Assembly: GCF_024170405.1 (NCBI RefSeq)
Contig: NZ_JALJYC010000032.1
Coordinates: 1-22,371, forward strand
DNA: 22,371 nucleotides
Reading direction: 5' to 3'
Source of the DNA: Neisseria perflava
GTDB lineage: Bacteria > Pseudomonadota > Gammaproteobacteria > Burkholderiales > Neisseriaceae
The notes below the pieces were generated by a model. It saw only the letters and a program-made list of their open reading frames with translations, did not search any database and had not been told where the DNA came from. The number at the start of each line of letters is the position of its first letter. Positions within the stretch are counted from its first letter, which is position 1. Below, in pieces: positions 20,982 to 22,371 of the stretch. The position numbers and the translations under genes were made by a program.

Positions 20982-22193
20982 TTACTCGATAATTTCCTCA
21001 ATAATCGTGCCCGAAGTCGGATAAGCAGACGAACCGTCGAACACCGGTACCGGCGGCGGCAGCAGGCTGTCGAGGTTCAGGCTGGCGGCGTTCAGTGTCG
21101 GGTAGCCGCTGAAGGTCACGGAATAACCGCCGTTGCCTGTGCTGCGTACTTGCGCCTGCGCGCCCAGTGGGAACGTGGCTTTGTTGGTGATGTGTCCGAA
21201 CGGGAAACCGGTCAATACCGGTACGCGGGTCACGCGGTTGATTTGGTTGATGACCGCCGACAAATCATAGCTGGAATCGTAGGTGTCGCGGATGGTGCCC
21301 ATGCGGAAATCGCCGAAAATAATCGCTTTTTGTTTTTGCAACACGCCCGCCAGATAGAGCGTGTTGAGCATGCGTTCGATACGGTAGGGCTGCTCGCCCA
21401 CGTCTTCCAAAAACAGAATGCCGCCTTGGATATCGGGCATATACGGCGAACCGGCCAGCGAAGCCAAGACGCTCAGATTGCCGCCCCACAGCGTGCCTTC
21501 GGCGTTGACATCGCCGCGCTGGATGCTGAATACATCAATGGTGTTGCGCGCGTTGGTGGTACCTCGGATAAAAGCGTCCATGGTAAACGTGCTCATGTCG
21601 GGTTTGCCGAATTCGCTATAGACCATCGGGCCGGCGAAGCTCATCATGTTGCCTTTGGCCAGCAAGCCCAACTGGATGGCGCAGACGTCGCTAAATCCGA
21701 AAAACAAAGTGCCGCGTTCGCGCATGCGTGCGCCCAACGAGGCAAAATCAATGCTCGGCAACAGACGCGCCGCGCCGTAGCCGCCGCGCAAGCCCATCAA
21801 TACTTTCGGCGTTTGTACGCGGCCGCTGGCGACGTCTTGGAAATCGGCGATACGCTCGGCATCGCTGCCGGCAAAACGCTGGTAGCGGCGCGAAGCGGCC
21901 TGCTGGTTGGTCACGGTGAAACCGGCGTTGTACAGGCGGGTCATGCCGAGGTTGGCGCGTTCGTAAGATTCGGCAAAGCCGGACGGGGCAACCACGCGCA
22001 GGATGTTGTCACCGCTGCGGGCGGTAGCGGCTGACGCTGTGCGGCTCGGCTGCACGGGACGGGCTTTTGCCGTAGCGGTAGAACGGCTGGTCGGCTTTTG
22101 ATTGGTGCTGCTGCCGCAGGCGGTCAGCAAACCCGCGCCCGCAGCGGCGGCGGAGGCGCGGAGGAAATGGCGGCGTGAAGGTTGCCAAGTCAT
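20982..22193 (-). CDS. ldcA: probable LD-carboxypeptidase (S66 family), exported
   Basis: A serine peptidase of 403 residues that would remove the terminal D-Ala from peptidoglycan tetrapeptides to give tripeptides. Catalytic triad candidates fit the S66 family: Ser168 in FFGFSDVCA, Glu263 in ILFLEDVGE, His334 in GFPFGH; RGGYG (136-140) and GTLWGGNLS are further family segments. The N-terminus has a twin-arginine motif SRRHFL (6-11), a hydrophobic stretch and the lipobox LTAC with Cys26, followed by a Ser/Thr/Ala/Arg-rich linker to about residue 60. Most LdcA enzymes are cytoplasmic; an exported neisserial form has been studied in gonococcus, and this looks like its counterpart. AAAGGA lies 11 bases before the ATG. 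Confidence 0.9.
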   Translation of the reverse strand: MTWQPSRRHFLRASAAAAGAGLLTACGSSTNQKPTSRSTATAKARPVQPSRTASAATARSGDNILRVVAPSGFAESYERANLGMTRLYNAGFTVTNQQAASRRYQRFAGSDAERIADFQDVASGRVQTPKVLMGLRGGYGAARLLPSIDFASLGARMRERGTLFFGFSDVCAIQLGLLAKGNMMSFAGPMVYSEFGKPDMSTFTMDAFIRGTTNARNTIDVFSIQRGDVNAEGTLWGGNLSVLASLAGSPYMPDIQGGILFLEDVGEQPYRIERMLNTLYLAGVLQKQKAIIFGDFRMGTIRDTYDSSYDLSAVINQINRVTRVPVLTGFPFGHITNKATFPLGAQAQVRSTGNGGYSVTFSGYPTLNAASLNLDSLLPPPVPVFDGSSAYPTSGTIIEEIIE

Positions 22194-22371
22194 AATGTGT
22201 GGATTCCTTTAGGGTTATTGTTTTTTCAGACGGCCTTATGTTTATTTAATGCCGTCTGAAAAGGGGTTGAAACAGAGTAGCAACTGTGTTGCCAACCCGT
22301 CGGTCAGTAACATCAAACACGGTTAATTATGCACATTGCAGGCCGTCTGACTTCAGGTAATCCCTTACCCG
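22194..22371. other. right-edge intergenic region
   Basis: The last 178 bases contain no gene start or end that I can support. They hold the ldcA leader, an uptake-sequence hairpin and a degenerate uptake sequence, AGGCCGTCTGAC (22340-22351), altered in its last base. Confidence 0.7.
22223..22262. repeat. mixed AG/AT uptake-sequence inverted pair
   Basis: TTTTCAGACGGC (22223-22234) and GCCGTCTGAAAA (22251-22262) pair over 12 bp with a 16-base loop. The left member has the AG prefix and the right one the AT prefix, so the stem ends at the core. Confidence 0.82.

Noticed and set aside
20943..22034. 363-codon plus-strand ORF opposite ldcA
   Set aside because: It starts inside the terminator hairpin and mirrors the codons of the convincingly identified LD-carboxypeptidase gene.

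Overview
The window is from a Neisseria chromosome. About thirty copies of the neisserial DNA uptake sequence core GCCGTCTGAA (or its complement TTCAGACGGC) lie in 22 kb, many as inverted pairs forming intrinsic terminators. dRS3-type repeats (ATTCCC-N8-GGGAAT) are present. Most uptake sequences carry the AG prefix (AGGCCGTCTGAA); only the pairs at about 5224-5250 and 5811-5845 and one copy at 22249 carry AT. AT dominates in meningococcus and gonococcus, so a commensal or animal-associated Neisseria is more likely. I cannot name a species.

Layout: an unrecognised tyrosine- and threonine-rich ORF (80-511, minus) sits in AT-rich DNA beside a histone-deacetylase-like amidohydrolase (721-1770, minus). 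The Sec accessory genes yajC, secD and secF follow on the plus strand (1995-5191), with a good intrinsic terminator between yajC and secD. A 685-bp gap (5192-5876) is a mosaic of inverted repeats including a facing dRS3 pair. A TonB-dependent siderophore receptor (5877-7910, minus) is divergent from a YnfA-family membrane protein (8323-8646), which is followed by an AAHS-type MFS transporter (8725-10023). A two-gene sugar operon (10516-12722) encodes a sugar-porter permease and a PfkB fructokinase-like kinase with overlapping signals. Then come a YdjA-like nitroreductase and serC (both minus).

The right third holds the conserved rimP-nusA-infB operon (15103-19952), whose short leader contains a classic intrinsic terminator between promoter and rimP. 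Next is a small operon of a MarR-family regulator and a Gdx/SugE-type SMR exporter (20104-20910), with a perfect 29-bp inverted repeat around its -10 box that presents two identical 18-bp dyads. A probable periplasmic LD-carboxypeptidase with both Tat and lipobox signals (20982-22193, minus) ends the window.

Most of the window is ordinary core genome. The parts that merit attention are the mirrored operator/promoter of the marR-gdx operon, the putative attenuators before rimP and between yajC and secD, the nested inverted-repeat element at 5275-5786, the orphan ORF at the left edge, and several uncharacterised dyads upstream of transporter genes. I found no CRISPR array, tRNA, rRNA, insertion sequence or prophage gene.
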